From positions 7,313-71,312 of the forward strand of contig PBPC01000031.1 of the NCBI GenBank assembly GCA_002724575.1: 64,000 nucleotides of DNA, written 5' to 3'. Under the pieces are notes generated by a model. The model was not told where the DNA came from and ran no database searches. It worked only from the letters and a program-made list of their open reading frames with translations. This document shows, in pieces, positions 9,334 through 19,357 of the stretch. Positions within the stretch are counted from its first letter, which is position 1; the number at the start of each line of letters is the position of its first letter. The stretch comes from Gemmatimonadota bacterium. GTDB lineage: Bacteria > Gemmatimonadota > Gemmatimonadetes > Longimicrobiales > Gaopeijiaceae. The position numbers were made by a program, and so were the translations under genes.

Positions 9334-9501
9334 TAAGGGCGAATATGAAGCGGCAAGATGTCACATTGAGGGTGTGTAGGCGTCACACAGAGAGGACGCA
9401 AAGTCGACAGACTTGTTGAAAAATGGGCATTTTCTTGTGGCATGGTGCCTGCACAACAAGATGCCAGCAAAGAGTATTCTCTATAGTTGAGGAGTTTAGA
9501 C

Positions 9502-10155
9502 GTGTCCGGTACCCGCCAAGAGGAGAGCGTCCAGCCTATTGCTCGTGAGGACAAAGCTCACGAGCGAAACCTCAAACTTGGCGACCTCAGTGACGCCGAT
9601 GTAGTTCAAGCTTCATTGGACGGTGATGATCGGGCATTTGGTGAATTGGTCAGACGTTATGACCAAAGACTACTCAATTTTGTCTACCGGACTATTGGGG
9701 ACCGGGAGCGGAGTGAAGATCTGATTCAGGAGACTTTTGTTCGAGTCTATAGGCATCTGCACCGGTTTGATCAGTCGAAGAAGTTCTCAACATGGATCTA
9801 TACAATCTCAAGCAACCTAGCTAAGAACGAACTCAGAAATAGGTCGCGTAATCCATTGGTGCTTTTCCAGACGATTAAGAAGAACTGGAGTACCGACGAC
9901 AGACCACTGGAGTGGGAGGACCCGAAGTACAAACCTGATGATCTCTACAGGAAGCGCTTCCTGAGGGCGAGGGTAGAGGAGGCTGTTGAGGAGTTACCAA
10001 AGCACCATAGGATGGTGTTTGTGCTTCGAGAGCTGGAAGGGAAGACCTATGAAGAAATTGCCGAAATCACTGAATGTAATCTCGGGACAGTAAAGAGCCG
10101 TCTAAACCGAGCCCGCAACAATTTTGCAAAGATTATAGCACCCATGATTGAGTAA
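9502..10155 (+). CDS. ECF-type RNA polymerase sigma factor
   Basis: RSEDLIQETFVRVYRHLHRFD, FSTWIYTISSNLAKNELRNR, TYEEIAEITECNLGTVKSRLNRAR. GTG 9502 has GAGGAG upstream. Confidence 0.92.
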   Translation: MSGTRQEESVQPIAREDKAHERNLKLGDLSDADVVQASLDGDDRAFGELVRRYDQRLLNFVYRTIGDRERSEDLIQETFVRVYRHLHRFDQSKKFSTWIYTISSNLAKNELRNRSRNPLVLFQTIKKNWSTDDRPLEWEDPKYKPDDLYRKRFLRARVEEAVEELPKHHRMVFVLRELEGKTYEEIAEITECNLGTVKSRLNRARNNFAKIIAPMIE

Positions 10156-10210
10156 GGGACTGAGATCTAAGAATAGGAACCCTGCAAAAATAGAGCAGGC
10201 AGAGAGGACC

Positions 10211-10242
10211 GCGGCCCCACTGGATGAACCCGGTGGGGCCGC
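10211..10242 (+). terminator. strong GC-rich hairpin between sigma and anti-sigma genes
   Basis: GCGGCCCCACTGG / CCGGTGGGGCCGC, 13 bp with one G-U, 6-nt loop ATGAAC; no T-run. Confidence 0.6.
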
Positions 10243-10284
10243 TGCTGTTGGAACCCGGGTGCGGTGGACGAAGTATCAGTTTCA

Positions 10285-10872
10285 ATGACTTGCTCCGACT
10301 ACATCAAGAATTTTTCCGATCTCATAGACGGAAACACGGCAGAGGAGGACGTACGGGCCTTCGAAGAGCACCTTCATGAGTGCTCTGCGTGTAGTCGTCA
10401 CCGGCACGTCATTGAACAAGGTTCAGCGCTCTTACGAACCCTGCCGAAGCCGAAACTGAGCGAGAATTTTGGACCTAGGCTTAGGCACCGACTTTATCAT
10501 GTCGATGATCAGCATTCTCTCCGTAGTGTAACTTCTGTTGCTATGCCAGCAGCTTTGCTAACGGTGGCAGTCGTCTTGCTAATTGTTTCTTGGTTGCCTG
10601 TAATAAGGGATACTACTCCTGAGATTGCACTTGAGACGGTTGTCGTGGAGCAACCTCTGGCGCAGGTCACATGGCAGCCTTCAGTCATGAGTTCGTCTTC
10701 ATCTGGATTTGTTATTTATCCTTTTGCTGACCTCAGTGAACGAGCATTCTCGGATTTCCAGCAAGAATTGTGGGATGAAGCTCACGCGCTGCTCTTCGAG
10801 TACTCGCCCTTATCCCAACATTCCCGACAGCGTGGTGTGCTTCGTCGCACAGGACTCGGGCAGCAACGCTAG
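10285..10872 (+). CDS. zinc-finger anti-sigma factor, membrane anchored
   Basis: FEEHLHECSACSRH (HxxxCxxC), single TM segment AALLTVAVVLLIVSWLPVI; follows ECF sigma gene. Confidence 0.75.
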   Translation: MTCSDYIKNFSDLIDGNTAEEDVRAFEEHLHECSACSRHRHVIEQGSALLRTLPKPKLSENFGPRLRHRLYHVDDQHSLRSVTSVAMPAALLTVAVVLLIVSWLPVIRDTTPEIALETVVVEQPLAQVTWQPSVMSSSSSGFVIYPFADLSERAFSDFQQELWDEAHALLFEYSPLSQHSRQRGVLRRTGLGQQR

Positions 10873-10940
10873 AGAGCCAACTCCGAAGGATTGTCTCAAG
10901 CACTACTTTCACTGGACGAATGCCAGCTTAGTTTGATCGA

Positions 10941-11942
10941 GTGACAATACCTCAACTCCCTCCCGCGCTCACCAAGGTTCGAGGTGGTGTATTCTATCTG
11001 CACGGTGAAGACGCTTTCCGTAAGGAACAGGTAGTTAATGCCCTGGTCGATGCGCACCTCGATGCGGCGACCCAAGACTTTAATCTTGACCAACTAAGGG
11101 GTACTGAGACTGACATAGAAACTGTAGCCTCAGTTATGGCCACTCCGCCAATGATGGCTGAATGGCGTGTAGTTGTTGTGCGAGAGGTGGAAGGATTCGC
11201 TTCAGGCAAGAAGGCTCGAGAAACCATGCTAGAGGTTGTTAGAAATCCACCACCAGGCCTCGCGTTAATCCTGAGTTGCACGGTACCACGGGGTTCCAGA
11301 GCTAAGTTCTACCGAGATCTTTCAAGCCTCTCACATACAGTAGAGTTCAAGACATTCACGAGTGCTGATGTTCCGGGGTGGTTAATCAACAGGTCCCGGG
11401 AAGCTTATTCGGTGGAAATAGAGGTAGAGGCAGCTCAGGCACTCTCATCAGCGATCGGAACAAATCTAGGGGTATTGGACCGCGAACTAGAGAAACTCGC
11501 TGACTTTTTGGGAGATCGTTCACTTATAACGATCAGTGATGTCGAAGCTGTCGGAACGAAAATCCCGTCACAGGATCGCTGGCGTTGGTTCGACCTCGTT
11601 GGTGAACGCAGATTTCAGGAAGCATTACCGGGTCTCGATGTTCTGATTGGGCAAGGTGAATCGGGGGTAGGGCTTGTGATAGGCTTAGCAACCCATCTGT
11701 TACGATTAGGGGTCGCATCGACAAAAGGTTTGCGTAGCCTAGAGGCGGCTCTTCCACCGCACCAAAAATGGCTGGCAAAGCGGGCGATGGCCCAATCCAA
11801 GAAATGGCCCCCTGGTGAGTTGGACGTTGCTATTGAGGAATTACTCAGGGCTGACCGTCTCTTGAAGGCCTCGCCGCAAAGTGATCAGCACTTTGTCGAA
11901 GAGTGGCTATTGGGCCTGGTTTCACGGGCCGTTGCAGTATGA
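10941..11942 (+). CDS. holA: DNA polymerase III delta subunit
   Basis: GGVFYLHGEDAFRKEQVVNAL... LDRELEKLADFLGD, typical HolA architecture. Confidence 0.85.
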   Translation: MTIPQLPPALTKVRGGVFYLHGEDAFRKEQVVNALVDAHLDAATQDFNLDQLRGTETDIETVASVMATPPMMAEWRVVVVREVEGFASGKKARETMLEVVRNPPPGLALILSCTVPRGSRAKFYRDLSSLSHTVEFKTFTSADVPGWLINRSREAYSVEIEVEAAQALSSAIGTNLGVLDRELEKLADFLGDRSLITISDVEAVGTKIPSQDRWRWFDLVGERRFQEALPGLDVLIGQGESGVGLVIGLATHLLRLGVASTKGLRSLEAALPPHQKWLAKRAMAQSKKWPPGELDVAIEELLRADRLLKASPQSDQHFVEEWLLGLVSRAVAV

Positions 11943-12757
11943 TTGGCCGTCTACATGGAATCGGGCTGCTAGTTCTCGCAATGTCATTTCTGGTTCCTCT
12001 CCCCGGTGGGGCTCAGACGGATGCTGCTACGCTCCCAGAGATCGAAGAACTTGCACGAAATGGTCGTTCTGATGAGGCACGAGCTGCTTTATTGGGCTGG
12101 TGGGAAGAATCTCGGGTTCTTGCATCAAGAGAAGAACGCCAGTTCGCACTCTGGCTACGTGGTCGTCTTACAGTTGATCCATCACAGGCTGTAAGGGACT
12201 TTCGGCGTTTGGTCGTAGAATACCCAGGCGGGCCCTTTACTGCTCGAGCACTCTATAGGCTTGCCCAGGAGGCTTATGAAAGAGGGGCCACCGCAGATTT
12301 CGAACGGCATATGGCGTCCTTATCTCGGGATTACCCTGGGTCGTCGGTGTTGGCTGAAGCCGAGGCATGGGTCAGTGGAACCCAGGGGGTACTAGCGCTT
12401 CCACCGGTTACGCCATCTACTGCCTCTGAGCGGTCTAACGAGAATCAAGATGATGCTGTAACTCCGGTTGATGCGGCACCTTATTCAGTCCAGTTGGGGG
12501 CATTCTCAAATGAGGGGCGTGCCTCTGCACTCTTCGACCGTGCTCGTGCAGCTGATCTGAATGTTAGGCTGGTGCGGATGCCACAAAGTAACTTGATCCA
12601 TGTGCGTGCAGGTCGTTTTGAGACCTCGATGGAAGCGACGGAATTCTCAAGGCGAGTGAGTGAGCTTGGATTCGCGGCGGCTGTTGTGCGAGATGCGCGA
12701 GATGAGGAGTTAGTCCGCAGTAATTTCAGAGTTCCCAGTAATGACCAAGCACACTAA
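11939..12757 (+). CDS. SPOR-domain protein with signal peptide
   Basis: ATG 11939 overlaps holA TGA; C-terminal YSVQLGAFSNEGRASALFDRARAADLNVRLV is a SPOR domain. Confidence 0.8.
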   Translation: MIGRLHGIGLLVLAMSFLVPLPGGAQTDAATLPEIEELARNGRSDEARAALLGWWEESRVLASREERQFALWLRGRLTVDPSQAVRDFRRLVVEYPGGPFTARALYRLAQEAYERGATADFERHMASLSRDYPGSSVLAEAEAWVSGTQGVLALPPVTPSTASERSNENQDDAVTPVDAAPYSVQLGAFSNEGRASALFDRARAADLNVRLVRMPQSNLIHVRAGRFETSMEATEFSRRVSELGFAAAVVRDARDEELVRSNFRVPSNDQAH

Positions 12758-12782
12758 GATCGTTGATTACTGACATTCATCC

Positions 12783-15437
12783 TTGAGCATCGGCTTCTCG
12801 AGCCTACTTTCACCTATGGCCCCGGCGGACACACCCCTGATGCGGCAGTGGCGAGAAGCGAAAGCAGATCATGCTGATTCGCTGCTATTCTTCCGTGTTG
12901 GTGACTTTTATGAACTGTTCCATGACGATGCTGAGGAGGGCGCAAGGCTACTAGGTCTGACCCTCACATCACGGAATAATGGGGCTGCGGCTGGAGTACC
13001 CTTGGCCGGGGTCCCTGCCAAGGCTCTTGACGAATACCTATCAAAGCTCGTGAGGATGGGTCGGCGAGTCGCGATATGCGACCAAGTTGAAGACCCCTCG
13101 GAAGCGAAGGGGATCGTCCGGCGAGAAGTTACAGAAATGATCACACCTGGAACTGTGCTCGCTGATTCACTTCTAATGAAGCACCGGAATAATTTCTTGG
13201 TGGCTCTCGTTGACGCAGGGACAGATTCCTTCGGTATGGCCGTCTTGGACGTATCAACGGGTGAGATGTCTACGCAGCTCGTTCCCGCCAGTGAACTTCG
13301 CGCCGAACTTGGGCGTTTGGAGCCTTCAGAACTGCTGTTGCCTTACTCGCTTGAAACTTCGGACCAATTGACCTGGGCGTCTGGGCCATCCATCCCTCGA
13401 ACTCTCCGTGCGGACTGGATGTTCGACGTAGACCTCTCAACAGATGCTCTGTTGAATTCTTTCGGCGTGCATTCACTCGATGGTTTTGGGTTCCAATCTG
13501 AAGATCAATCGCTCGTGCGGGTTTCTGGGGCGCTTGTTCAGTATTTGAAAGAAATTCGCCCAGGGGGTGTGCTACATCTGAAGCCTCCTCGAATTCGCCG
13601 TCCTGGTCAGGTCATGCTTCTCGATGAGATGACTCGAAGAAATCTCGAGTTGATTGAACCTCTACGTACTGGAGAGGAAGGAGGCACATTACTCGATGTC
13701 CTTGATGTCACTACGACACCCATGGGTGGGCGGCTTCTGCGTCGCTGGGTACTAGAGCCGCTTATTCACATGGAGGACATCGCTGTTCGGCACGGTGCGG
13801 TGGAGGAGTTCGTAGAGCGCCCTGAAGTTAGAAGCCGGATTCGAGGATCTCTATCTGGTATTACAGATCTTGAGCGTTTAGCGGGCAAGGTCGGCACTGG
13901 GCGGGTCACACCAAGGGATCTCGCAGGGTTACGGAGATCTCTTGATCAGCTACCTGAGATTCAGGCTGCAGGGATTGAGGCAAGAGATTTCTTGATTCGT
14001 GAATGTGCGGTCGACAAGGACTGCCTGGAGGACGTATCCACGCTGTTGAAAAGGGCAATCTCAGATGATCCGCCGGCGACTCTTCAGGAGGGCGGAGTTG
14101 TCAAAAAGGGCTGGTCGGAGGATCTGGACGAGCTTCGTGCAGCCAGAGACGGTGCACGGGACTTTATAGCTAGTCTCCAGGCTCGAGAACGTGAGAGAAC
14201 CGGTGTCGCATCTCTGAAGGTTGGGTTTAACAAAGTTTTTGGTTACTACCTCGAAGTTACTCGAGCAAACCTAGACAAGGTGCCTGGCGACTATGTCAGG
14301 AAGCAGACACTCGCGAACGCTGAACGTTACTTCACTCCTGAGCTCAAAGAATGGGAAGAGAAGGTTTTTGGAGCAGAGGACCGAATTTCTCATTTGGAGT
14401 CTGAGCTTTTTAGTGATATCCGAGGGCGTGTCGCCAAGGAGATCGGGAGACTTCAAGACACCGCAACAAGAATCGCGACGCTGGATGTCCTGGTAAGCTT
14501 CGCTGAAATCGCCGTTAGCCAAGACTATGTGCGACCGGAGACTCACTCAGGTTTTGAACTCGAACTTGTAGCTAGTCGGCATCCTGTCGTAGAGACGATG
14601 ATGCCCCGAGAGAAGTTTATTCCGAACGATATTTGCTTAGATGAGAATGGATGGATCGTCGTGTTAACAGGACCCAACATGGCGGGCAAGAGCACCGTAC
14701 TCAGACAAGTCGGATTAATTCAACTCCTAGCTCAGATTGGATCCTTCGTGCCGGCCGATCAAGCCAGGATACCGGTAGCGGATCGTATATTTACTCGTGT
14801 TGGCGCCTCAGATAACCTGGCACGGGGTCAGTCGACATTCATGGTAGAAATGAGTGAGACCGCAGCGATCGTCCATGGAGCTACTGAGATGAGCTTGGTA
14901 TTACTCGACGAAATTGGTCGGGGCACTTCGACTTACGATGGCGTGTCGATTGCGTGGTCGGTCACTGAGTATTTGCATGAAGAACTAGGCTCGAAAACCA
15001 TTTTCGCCACGCACTACCATGAGTTAACCCAATTGGGCGATCTGCTCCCTGGTGTGAAAAATATGAATGTCTCGGTTCGTGAAGTAGGATCGGATATCGT
15101 GTTTCTGCGCCAACTACTAGAGGGTGGTGCAGATCGTTCATATGGGATCCAGGTCGCCCGTCTCGCTGGCTTGCCTGACACAGTCGTGGCACGTGCGCAT
15201 GAACTCCTTGTGGAATTGGAGGGAACACATACGGGTGGCGGAGAAGGTCTCGGACGGCGTGGTATGCATCGTCCAGGATCGGGAACTGAGCTGCATCAGC
15301 TATCAATGTTTAGGGTAGATCACCCTGCCTTGATTCGCTTACGTGAGTTGGTTCCAGATGATTTAACTCCCCGGGATGCTCTAGAACTCATGTATCAATT
15401 AAGGGCAGCTGTACACGGAGATGAGAACACAAAATGA
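12783..15437 (+). CDS. mutS: DNA mismatch repair protein MutS
   Basis: MRQWREAKADHADSLLFFRVGDFYELFHDDA; TGPNMAGKSTVLRQVGLI; LLDEIGRGTSTYDGVSIAW. Start may be ATG 12816. Confidence 0.97.
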   Translation: MSIGFSSLLSPMAPADTPLMRQWREAKADHADSLLFFRVGDFYELFHDDAEEGARLLGLTLTSRNNGAAAGVPLAGVPAKALDEYLSKLVRMGRRVAICDQVEDPSEAKGIVRREVTEMITPGTVLADSLLMKHRNNFLVALVDAGTDSFGMAVLDVSTGEMSTQLVPASELRAELGRLEPSELLLPYSLETSDQLTWASGPSIPRTLRADWMFDVDLSTDALLNSFGVHSLDGFGFQSEDQSLVRVSGALVQYLKEIRPGGVLHLKPPRIRRPGQVMLLDEMTRRNLELIEPLRTGEEGGTLLDVLDVTTTPMGGRLLRRWVLEPLIHMEDIAVRHGAVEEFVERPEVRSRIRGSLSGITDLERLAGKVGTGRVTPRDLAGLRRSLDQLPEIQAAGIEARDFLIRECAVDKDCLEDVSTLLKRAISDDPPATLQEGGVVKKGWSEDLDELRAARDGARDFIASLQARERERTGVASLKVGFNKVFGYYLEVTRANLDKVPGDYVRKQTLANAERYFTPELKEWEEKVFGAEDRISHLESELFSDIRGRVAKEIGRLQDTATRIATLDVLVSFAEIAVSQDYVRPETHSGFELELVASRHPVVETMMPREKFIPNDICLDENGWIVVLTGPNMAGKSTVLRQVGLIQLLAQIGSFVPADQARIPVADRIFTRVGASDNLARGQSTFMVEMSETAAIVHGATEMSLVLLDEIGRGTSTYDGVSIAWSVTEYLHEELGSKTIFATHYHELTQLGDLLPGVKNMNVSVREVGSDIVFLRQLLEGGADRSYGIQVARLAGLPDTVVARAHELLVELEGTHTGGGEGLGRRGMHRPGSGTELHQLSMFRVDHPALIRLRELVPDDLTPRDALELMYQLRAAVHGDENTK

Positions 15438-15829
15438 AATTCACAGAAGACTTCTGCTCGCAGAGGAAAACGCTGAGGGGTTTCATAATTTCTGGAATGC
15501 TTGTTGCAGCGTTCTCATGCGGTGTGGAAAGTGAAATTGAACAACCGATGCCACTACTAGATGAGATGACGATCGATTACCCGATAAGCCTTTGGGATCA
15601 AGCTATAGAGGGTAAAACATTGCTAAGGGTGCTAGTTACAGAAGCAGGTTCCGTCGATTCTGTAGAAATCTTCGAATCCTCTGGTCACCCCGCTTTCGAT
15701 TCTGCAGCAGTTGCTGGAGTAATAGAACTACAGTTTGATCCAGCTACCCAAGATGGGGAAAGTATTGGTGTATGGGTGACGTTGCCTGTTCAGTTCTCTA
15801 AGCGTCCCCTGCCTGATAACGAAAATTAA
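15434..15829 (+). CDS. TonB C-terminal-domain lipoprotein
   Basis: LLRVLVTEAGSVDSVEIFESSGHPAFDSAAVAGVIELQFDPA; signal ending ..VAAFSCG. Confidence 0.7.
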   Translation: MKFTEDFCSQRKTLRGFIISGMLVAAFSCGVESEIEQPMPLLDEMTIDYPISLWDQAIEGKTLLRVLVTEAGSVDSVEIFESSGHPAFDSAAVAGVIELQFDPATQDGESIGVWVTLPVQFSKRPLPDNEN

Positions 15830-15863
15830 TGTCATATCTAAATTTATAGGGGTTACAAAAGCC

Positions 15864-17258
15864 TTGTCTTCAATGCCTGAACGCCACAGGGAGCCATACG
15901 ACAGTGTGCTGGATCTGATCGGATGGACACCTATGCTGAAGTTAAGCTCAGTAGTTGATGGTGCTCGAACGCCAGTCTACGTGAAACTGGAGTTCATGGG
16001 TCCGGGGGGCTCGGTCAAGGACCGTATCGGCATTGGAATGATTCAAGCGGCCGAAAGAGATGGGACTCTCAAGGCCGGTGGGACGATTGTCGAAGCCACT
16101 GGAGGTAACACTGGACTTGCTCTAGCGATGGCAGCTTCGCTTAAGGGATATCGGTGCATTTGCACGATGCCAGATAAGATGAGTAGTGAAAAGGTCAAAC
16201 TCTTGCGTGCCTTTGGAGCGGAGGTGGTCATCACACCTACGGCGGTGCCTCCTGATCATCCTGATCACTATCTCCAAAAAGCGCGTGCAATTACAGCTGC
16301 GACTCCGGGTGCTGTGATGGCAGATCAGTTTTATAACGAGGCAAATCCACAGATACATTATGAGACAACAGGGCAGGAGATTTGGGAACAGAGTGAGGGG
16401 CGCGTTACCCATTTCGTGGCTTCTGCAGGGACAGGGGGCACAATCACAGGTGTTGGACGCTACCTAAAGGAAAAGAATCCAGCTGTCCGCATAGTCGGGA
16501 TTGATCCTGAGGGCTCCATAACTGCTCCGTTCTTCAATACCGGGGAAATAGGAGAGGGTACCCCTTACAAAGTTGAAGGCATTGGCAATGACAAGATTCC
16601 CGGGACATTGGATCTTGATGTTGTTGACGATTATCGAGTTCTCCCGGACCAAGTAGCGTTCGCGATGGCTAGGAGAATGACACGCGAAGAGGGGTTGTTT
16701 GCGGGTGGCTCAGCGGGCCTCATGGTTCATGGAGCCATTGAGTTGGCTAAGCAGATTGATGATCCAGAAGCCTTCGTGGTTTCGCTAGTTTGTGACTGGG
16801 GTGAACGCTACCTGAGCAAGGTCTATGATGACGAATGGATGCGGGAGAATGGCTTCCTTGAGAGATCCAGGCGTACAAAAGTTCGTGACCTTATCGACAA
16901 GAAAAATTCTGATGCACCAGAACTGATCACGATAGAACCGGGGACATCAATACGGATTGCTTTGTCTACGATTACTGCACATGACATCGGCCAGTTGCCG
17001 GTTGTCTCTGACGGCTCCTGTGTGGGGTCGGTTACAGAATCAAGTCTGATGAGCCAAGTACTTGAGGATACTGCGTTGCTTGATAGGCCTGTCGATAGCG
17101 TGATGGCCCCTCCGTTCCCAGTGATCGCTGATCATGTCGACTCTGAGGAAATAAGGGCTCTTCTTACTCGGGGTAATGCGGCCTGTCTGGTGAGTACGAA
17201 AGGCCAGCTTGTAGGTATCGTCACACGTTATGATGTCGTGAGAGCGTTGACCGCATGA
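15864..17258 (+). CDS. cystathionine beta-synthase / PLP-dependent lyase with CBS domains
   Basis: GGSVKDRIG, EATGGNTGLALA, SAGTGGTITGVGRYLKE plus tandem CBS domains. Start may be ATG 15873. Confidence 0.9.
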   Translation: MSSMPERHREPYDSVLDLIGWTPMLKLSSVVDGARTPVYVKLEFMGPGGSVKDRIGIGMIQAAERDGTLKAGGTIVEATGGNTGLALAMAASLKGYRCICTMPDKMSSEKVKLLRAFGAEVVITPTAVPPDHPDHYLQKARAITAATPGAVMADQFYNEANPQIHYETTGQEIWEQSEGRVTHFVASAGTGGTITGVGRYLKEKNPAVRIVGIDPEGSITAPFFNTGEIGEGTPYKVEGIGNDKIPGTLDLDVVDDYRVLPDQVAFAMARRMTREEGLFAGGSAGLMVHGAIELAKQIDDPEAFVVSLVCDWGERYLSKVYDDEWMRENGFLERSRRTKVRDLIDKKNSDAPELITIEPGTSIRIALSTITAHDIGQLPVVSDGSCVGSVTESSLMSQVLEDTALLDRPVDSVMAPPFPVIADHVDSEEIRALLTRGNAACLVSTKGQLVGIVTRYDVVRALTA

Positions 17259-18277
17259 GAATAGCAGTCCTCATGGGAGGGGTTTCGGATGAGCGAGAAG
17301 TATCGTTGTCATCCGGGGTCCAGGTCGCGAGCGCTCTCCGTAATCTGGGTCACAAAGTTGTCTCAGTGGACACAGTGAGAGGATCTTTAGATGAGGCAGA
17401 AGAGGCTCTTTTACTCAAAGCGGGGGTGGGTGCATTACCCCCGCTAGTCGGAGAACTGGCATCGCTAGACGAAGTGCAGACCGTGATGCTACGTGGTAAT
17501 TCTGAACTCAACGAAATCGATGTCTTCTTTCTTGCGCTCCATGGAGGATCTGGAGAGGACGGCACCATCCAGGCCGTTCTCGAAGTTGCTGGTGTAGCAT
17601 ATACCGGTAGTAACAGACTTGGTTGTTCACTAGCGATGGACAAGGAGGTCAGCAAGCGCCTCTTGCGTCAAGCAGGTATACCAACACCGGACTGGCTGTG
17701 TGGAGAGTGCTCCGCCGTGGAAGTCGCGGACACATTAGGTCTGCCTGTGATTGTTAAGGCAGCTTCTGGCGGCTCGTCACTTCGATTGGTCCTCGCTCAT
17801 GATCTCGAGGAGCTCGAATCTGTAATAGATGAAACTCGTGGATGGAATGATCTAGTACTGTTTGAACGGTATCATCCGGGGCGAGAGGTCACGGTAGGGA
17901 TCTTGGGAGAAGAAACACTCCCAGTCGGGGAGATTATTCCCGAGCATGAAATCTTCGACTACGAGTGCAAATATCAACCTGGAATGGCTCAAGAAATATT
18001 TCCAGCTGACATTCCGTCAGACCTTGCTTCCAGACTCAGGACTCTTGCTCTATCAGCTCATAAGGCGCTTAGGCTTCGTGACTATTCGAGGATAGACTTC
18101 ATGGTTGATCGCCAAGGAGAGCCTTGGTGCCTGGAGGCGAACGCTTTACCTGGAATGACCTCCAACAGCTTACTTCCTAAGTCAGCAGCAGTAGCAGGGG
18201 TGGCTTTCCCCGAGTTGTGTGACCGGATTGCTAAACTTGCAGAAGTCAGGAAACATAAGAATTCTGATTGTCCTTGA
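17255..18277 (+). CDS. ddl: D-alanine--D-alanine ligase
   Basis: LMGGVSDEREVSLSSG, LALHGGSGEDGTIQ, EANALPGMTSNSLLP. Confidence 0.93.
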   Translation: MRIAVLMGGVSDEREVSLSSGVQVASALRNLGHKVVSVDTVRGSLDEAEEALLLKAGVGALPPLVGELASLDEVQTVMLRGNSELNEIDVFFLALHGGSGEDGTIQAVLEVAGVAYTGSNRLGCSLAMDKEVSKRLLRQAGIPTPDWLCGECSAVEVADTLGLPVIVKAASGGSSLRLVLAHDLEELESVIDETRGWNDLVLFERYHPGREVTVGILGEETLPVGEIIPEHEIFDYECKYQPGMAQEIFPADIPSDLASRLRTLALSAHKALRLRDYSRIDFMVDRQGEPWCLEANALPGMTSNSLLPKSAAVAGVAFPELCDRIAKLAEVRKHKNSDCP

Positions 18278-18375
18278 GGCGTTGTGCATTAAAGAGATCG
18301 TGATTCCGGAACATGCTCACAGAGTTAGGGTTGGATAGATTCCCCTCGAAATAAGTAAGATCAATAACACAGAGA

Positions 18376-19206
18376 ATGGCTTACTCGACCACTAGCTTCG
18401 GTTTCAGGTACATGATCACCCCTATGGTGAAGAACCTGATAATCGCTAATGTGGCGGTCTTCTTTCTAACCGTGCTGGTCGGACAAAATTTCATGTTCGA
18501 GTGGTTCGCGTTCCAGCCCACACAGATTTTTTTCAAGCCGTGGGGTGTGATCACCTACATGTTCCTACATGGTGGTTTGTGGCATCTCTTCTTCAACATG
18601 CTGGTCTTGTTCTTTTTTGGCCCACCACTTGAGGGTCGCTGGGGTGAAAATGAGTTCCTGAAGTTTTATTTCTGCTGTGGTTTTGGAGGGGTAGCACTCA
18701 GTTACTTTTTCCTACCGGCTGTGGTGGTTGGAGCGTCAGCTGCGATGTATGGCCTAATGCTTGCCTTCGCGATGAACTGGCCGAACGTGCCGATATATAT
18801 CTGGGGGATCTTCCCGGTTAAGGCCAAGTACCTCGTGAGCCTGATTGTTGTCATAGCTGCCCTGAGCGCTTTCGGAGGCAGCTATGACGGTGTTGCCCAC
18901 TTCGCACACCTCGGAGGTTTAGCTGCAGGCTTTATTTACCTGAGGGCCGATTGGCGATTAAATCGGTACTTGGGTTGGCTTAAGAAGAAGACTCCCAAGA
19001 GTGGTCATCTCGTTGTTGTTCACACTGACAATCACTCTGGCTACTCAGCTGATCATGTTTCGGGTAAGCGACATGCAGATGATCCGGTGCTCTTTGATAG
19101 AGTTGATGAGGTTCTTGATAAAATTTCCGCGAAAGGCATGTCCTCACTGACTCCTGAAGAGCTAAAACTCCTGGATCGGGTGTCCAAGCAACATCGGACT
19201 AACTAG
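18376..19206 (+). CDS. rhomboid-family intramembrane serine protease
   Basis: HGGLWHLFFNMLVLFFFGPPLE, VVGASAAMYG, HFAHLGGLAAG. Confidence 0.88.
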   Translation: MAYSTTSFGFRYMITPMVKNLIIANVAVFFLTVLVGQNFMFEWFAFQPTQIFFKPWGVITYMFLHGGLWHLFFNMLVLFFFGPPLEGRWGENEFLKFYFCCGFGGVALSYFFLPAVVVGASAAMYGLMLAFAMNWPNVPIYIWGIFPVKAKYLVSLIVVIAALSAFGGSYDGVAHFAHLGGLAAGFIYLRADWRLNRYLGWLKKKTPKSGHLVVVHTDNHSGYSADHVSGKRHADDPVLFDRVDEVLDKISAKGMSSLTPEELKLLDRVSKQHRTN

Positions 19207-19357
19207 CCCCCCAAGACCTAGCTACGGTGTTTTCGAGATCATTACTCTGTCATAGCTCCTGAATCAGTTGTTCGCCTTGGAGTGGGTTGCGAGGTTACTG
19301 GTTGAGCGATTTGCTGAACGCATAGATTCGGCGTTGATCTGACCCAAAGAGGTACTC

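Noticed and set aside
10709-10936. 75-aa ORF overlapping the anti-sigma gene, possible frameshift continuation
   Set aside because: No clear homology in either reading; anti-sigma ORF ends plausibly, so frameshift is not supported.
18376-19206. Rhomboid with GASA instead of GxSG
   Set aside because: GxSx variants are known in rhomboids and His motif is present; not unusual enough.
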